Positions 61,030 to 64,000 of a DNA stretch of 64,000 nucleotides are shown here, one piece after another. The stretch lies in the NCBI GenBank assembly GCA_039096225.1, contig JBBPEB010000002.1, positions 682,001 through 746,000 on the forward strand. Reading direction: 5' to 3'. The translations under genes were made by a program, and so were the position numbers. The notes under the pieces are model-generated. The model saw only the letters and a program-made list of their open reading frames with translations. It was not told the DNA's origin and did not search any database. Each line of letters starts with the position of its first letter. Positions within the stretch are counted from its first letter, which is position 1. This stretch comes from Blastocystis sp. Blastoise. Lineage: Eukaryota > Sar > Bigyra > Opalinata > Blastocystidae.

Positions 61030-62735
61030 TTAGTTTTTTAATTTTTTGCCTATAGGACAGGATAGGTAGGAGTTTTTGATCTATATAGTTCCTAACTATA
61101 TATATGATAAAATATCTATATATATATATATCTTTAGATAATATAAAATTTATAATAATAAAATTAAAGAAATCTTATATTATTAATAAAACAAAGGTCA
61201 TAATATTATATTTATATATATGTATATATATATAAATATAAGGCATAGTAATATATTATATAAAAAAATATTATAAAAAAATATTTTTATTTTATTATTA
61301 AAATTAATTAATATTATATTAAAATATGTCCTATTTTAAATTAAATAAAATTATAAAATAAATATATAAAAGAAAAATAAAATATGGTTTATATATATAT
61401 ATATAGAGGAGAGAAATCTTATATATATATATATATATGTATATATAAAAACATTATTGAATTATATAAATTTGTGATAATAGAGAGAAAGAGAGATCAA
61501 AATAGAATAAAAAAGATGGATTTAATAATGAGATGAAATAATTCATCATATGAGAAAAAATAAGTGTTGGATGAAAAATATTTAAGAGAGAATCAGTTAA
61601 TAGAATATAGAGTATATGAGTAAAAATGAGAATCATGATTTTGATAAAAGTATACAAATGAAGATGAAAAATAAGAAATATGAGAATATTTATTTAATAA
61701 GAAATGTAATAATGGAAGTAATGAACAATATTATTGCCAAGGAACACAATCATGTGCGCTTTGAATACTGAGAAAAAACGATAATAATGAGAAGTATATT
61801 GAAAATTTTAGTATAAAATGATGTATAAGTAGTAAAGTAGAGAGACTTACGAAAATTGGAATATATATTAATATGAAGGGTAAGGAGTAGTATCTAATGA
61901 AATTTTAAAATTTTGGAAAACTCGATATTTTTAAGTTAATTTCGGCTTGACTTAGTAATAGGAGAGATAATATGAAAACATTAAATTAGTTCTCTTGACT
62001 CTATTAGAATTCTAAATTTGAAGAAAACAACTTATTTGTAGTTGATAGATATCCTAGTTGGATTTTATTGTGTTTTGGAACACAAATAAGGAAATTAATT
62101 TTTTGGGTAACTTAGTCAAAATTTTGAAAAAGTGAAAAATATCATAAAAAATGAAATTTTCAGAATCAAAATTTGAATGATAAATAAACCAAATATAGCT
62201 CAATACAAGATGTTTGAGGTATAATAGAGCCTATAAGACCATCTAGAAGGTAATGAAAAATCGATTTTAGAGAGGACGTCTATGTGAAAATGTATATATA
62301 AAAGTATATATATATTCCAAAACATAAATTGATTTCCTGATTCCATTAGAGTTCGAAATTTAAAAATTTCAATTGATTATATATATATAAATATAATATC
62401 AACTATTAATTGTGTTTTGGGACACAATCATAAAATTTTGAATAAAATTAATAATTAATACTATATGTAAGGTATATATATAAAATCTAGTAAAATTGAA
62501 GACTTCATTTAACATAAAGATAATTACATATAAATCGTAGATATTTTAATAGAATTGATAATAGAAGAATATAATGAAGAAATAAGAAGAAAATGATTGA
62601 TTTTGAGTATATATAGAAGTATGAATTATTAAAATAATATAGAATGAATAGTAGAAAAAGAGAAGTTGAAAATAAAAGAAAGTAAATGAATAAAATATCA
62701 ATAAAAGATAAATTAATATGATATATTAATTTAAA
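61030..62735 (-). repeat. unit 4 3' region
   Basis: It matches the two other 3' regions almost base for base and is closer to unit 3's copy than to unit 2's (for example the GGGACACAAT variant and the AAATTTAAAAATTTC block). Confidence 0.8.
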
Positions 62736-62746
62736 TTATTGAGATA

Positions 62747-62805
<59 letters not shown>

Positions 62806-64000
62806 GAATCTCTTAAATGAGTAGAAATAGTATGACTATCAGGAAGAGATTTTAACCAGAATTTATATGACCAATCTAAGATAATATTATTTAATATAGA
62901 AGCATAATAAGATACATTCTTCTTAGAAATATCTAATATCTTTCTAAGATTAGTTAAAGTATCTTTAGGAATAACTCCAGAAGAACCAAAGATTAAAGAA
63001 TAATTACTCACTCTATAACCATTATTATTCAATATTTCTATTACATTATCATAATCATGATCTTTCTTCTGTTTCATTGTTTGAAGAGGATCTATTTGAT
63101 TAGAAGATCCTTCATATGCTATACCTACATCTGCTATTATTATATCTTTGTTATTTGGATTTGTAGGAATAATTACTATATCAGGACGAAGATTATTCAT
63201 ATTTCTATTAAATATATCATTACCAAAGGAAGTTGATAATGATTTATCTATACTTATTCTATATTCTCCTAATTTATATTTTCTTATTAATTTCTTATAT
63301 AAGTTATTTAATATTTGATTATGTCTATTTGTAATTAAAACACCTATTCCATTATTATCTGTAATTCTATCACATGTAGTAAGAATATGATTCAAATTAT
63401 GAATAGCTCTCTTATTATGTTCTAAACAATAAGGACAAAGAGCTTCAGTATCATTAATCTTAGGAGATCTCTTCTTATTATATAAGAAAGATTGAGAACC
63501 AGTAAATGCTGTTCTCATTCTTATATTGATTAAAGCAGAATATTTCATAGGATGACATCTCTTACCATTAAATAACCATCTATTACTTTCTATATTATTA
63601 TCTAAATATTTATAATAATAAGTATTCTCATAATTATTTAATAATTGTTTTGAATGTTTCTTCTTCAACAAATTATTAATTTCTTTACATATCATTCTTC
63701 TTACTTTCTCATAAGGAATAGTAGTATTTAATTCAGGAATATCTTTATCTATTAATTTTATTTTAATACCTAAAGATATATCATTAGGATCTATATAAGC
63801 TATATTAACACCAAGTTTATAAGCAGCATCTACAGCTTTACGAAGATAAGGAAAGAAATTTGTTAATGATTCATAAGGAGTATCATGTATTATTATATTA
63901 CCATTTTCTATTCTTCCTTTTACTATTTTATGATTATCATTAATTAACCATTGAAAGAATAATAAATCATTCTTATGATTTTCAGGAATATTTTATTATT
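62736..64000 (-). CDS. unit 4 RT/endonuclease, partial at window edge
   Basis: The C-terminal 420 or so codons are present, with the CCHC finger, the RPDIV...DVGIAYE endonuclease core, the poly-Asn tail and the TAA stop. It matches unit 3 with a few changes (GGLITN to GVLITN). Near 63992 the Asn run is altered (ATATTTTATTATT) and shifts the frame just before the window ends. Confidence 0.85.

Overview
This is a very AT-rich eukaryotic window dominated by nested mobile elements. The features that point to a eukaryote are short introns that begin GTATAT and end TATAG and consist largely of (TA)n or (TAA)n, a nuclear-type tRNA-Asn gene, Asn-rich proteins encoded by (AAT)n tracts, and eukaryotic element classes (hAT, pogo, tyrosine recombinase, non-LTR retrotransposon). 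I cannot place the organism beyond an AT-rich, probably unicellular eukaryote.

Left part (1-31 kb). A decayed pogo-like element (49-1544) sits inside a fragment of a foldback repeat. A tRNA-Asn gene follows, then a small hAT-type MITE (2734-2926). From 3.66 to 28.67 kb lies a foldback element with inverted arms of about 2.7 kb. Each arm carries a GC-rich hairpin and a tRNA-like sequence near its inner end. The centre of the foldback has been split by an insertion of about 19 kb (6927-25904) with hAT-style ends and a perfect 8-bp target duplication. That insertion carries a multi-exon hAT transposase gene with a 57-bp exon repeated four times, a nested 667-bp hAT MITE, and an intron-rich fragment of the ribosome-biogenesis gene UTP20. 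To the right are a truncated hAT-like 5' end, another MITE of the same family as the 19-kb element, a tyrosine recombinase gene with all catalytic residues (Crypton-like), and a 126-bp palindrome with a TAA duplication.

Right part (31.8-64 kb). This is a head-to-tail array of at least four copies of a site-specific type (R2/CRE-like) non-LTR retrotransposon, all on the minus strand, with units of about 10.1-10.7 kb. Each unit has a leader containing a tRNA T-arm or B-box sequence, an Asn-rich N-terminal region, a reverse transcriptase, a CCHC finger and a C-terminal restriction-like endonuclease, then a conserved 1.7-kb 3' region. Two different 5' halves are joined to the same 3' half. The leftmost unit is split by a 6277-bp insertion (32887-39163) with CACTA-type ends and a 3-bp duplication. 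That insertion carries a broken alanyl-tRNA synthetase gene. In unit 3 the same site carries a 14-bp excess that looks like an excision footprint.

The two large DNA insertions each carry an intron-rich, truncated housekeeping gene (UTP20 and AlaRS), and the same segment of about 450 bp lies directly upstream of both. This suggests host-gene capture or hitch-hiking by transposons, and it is the most unusual feature of the window.
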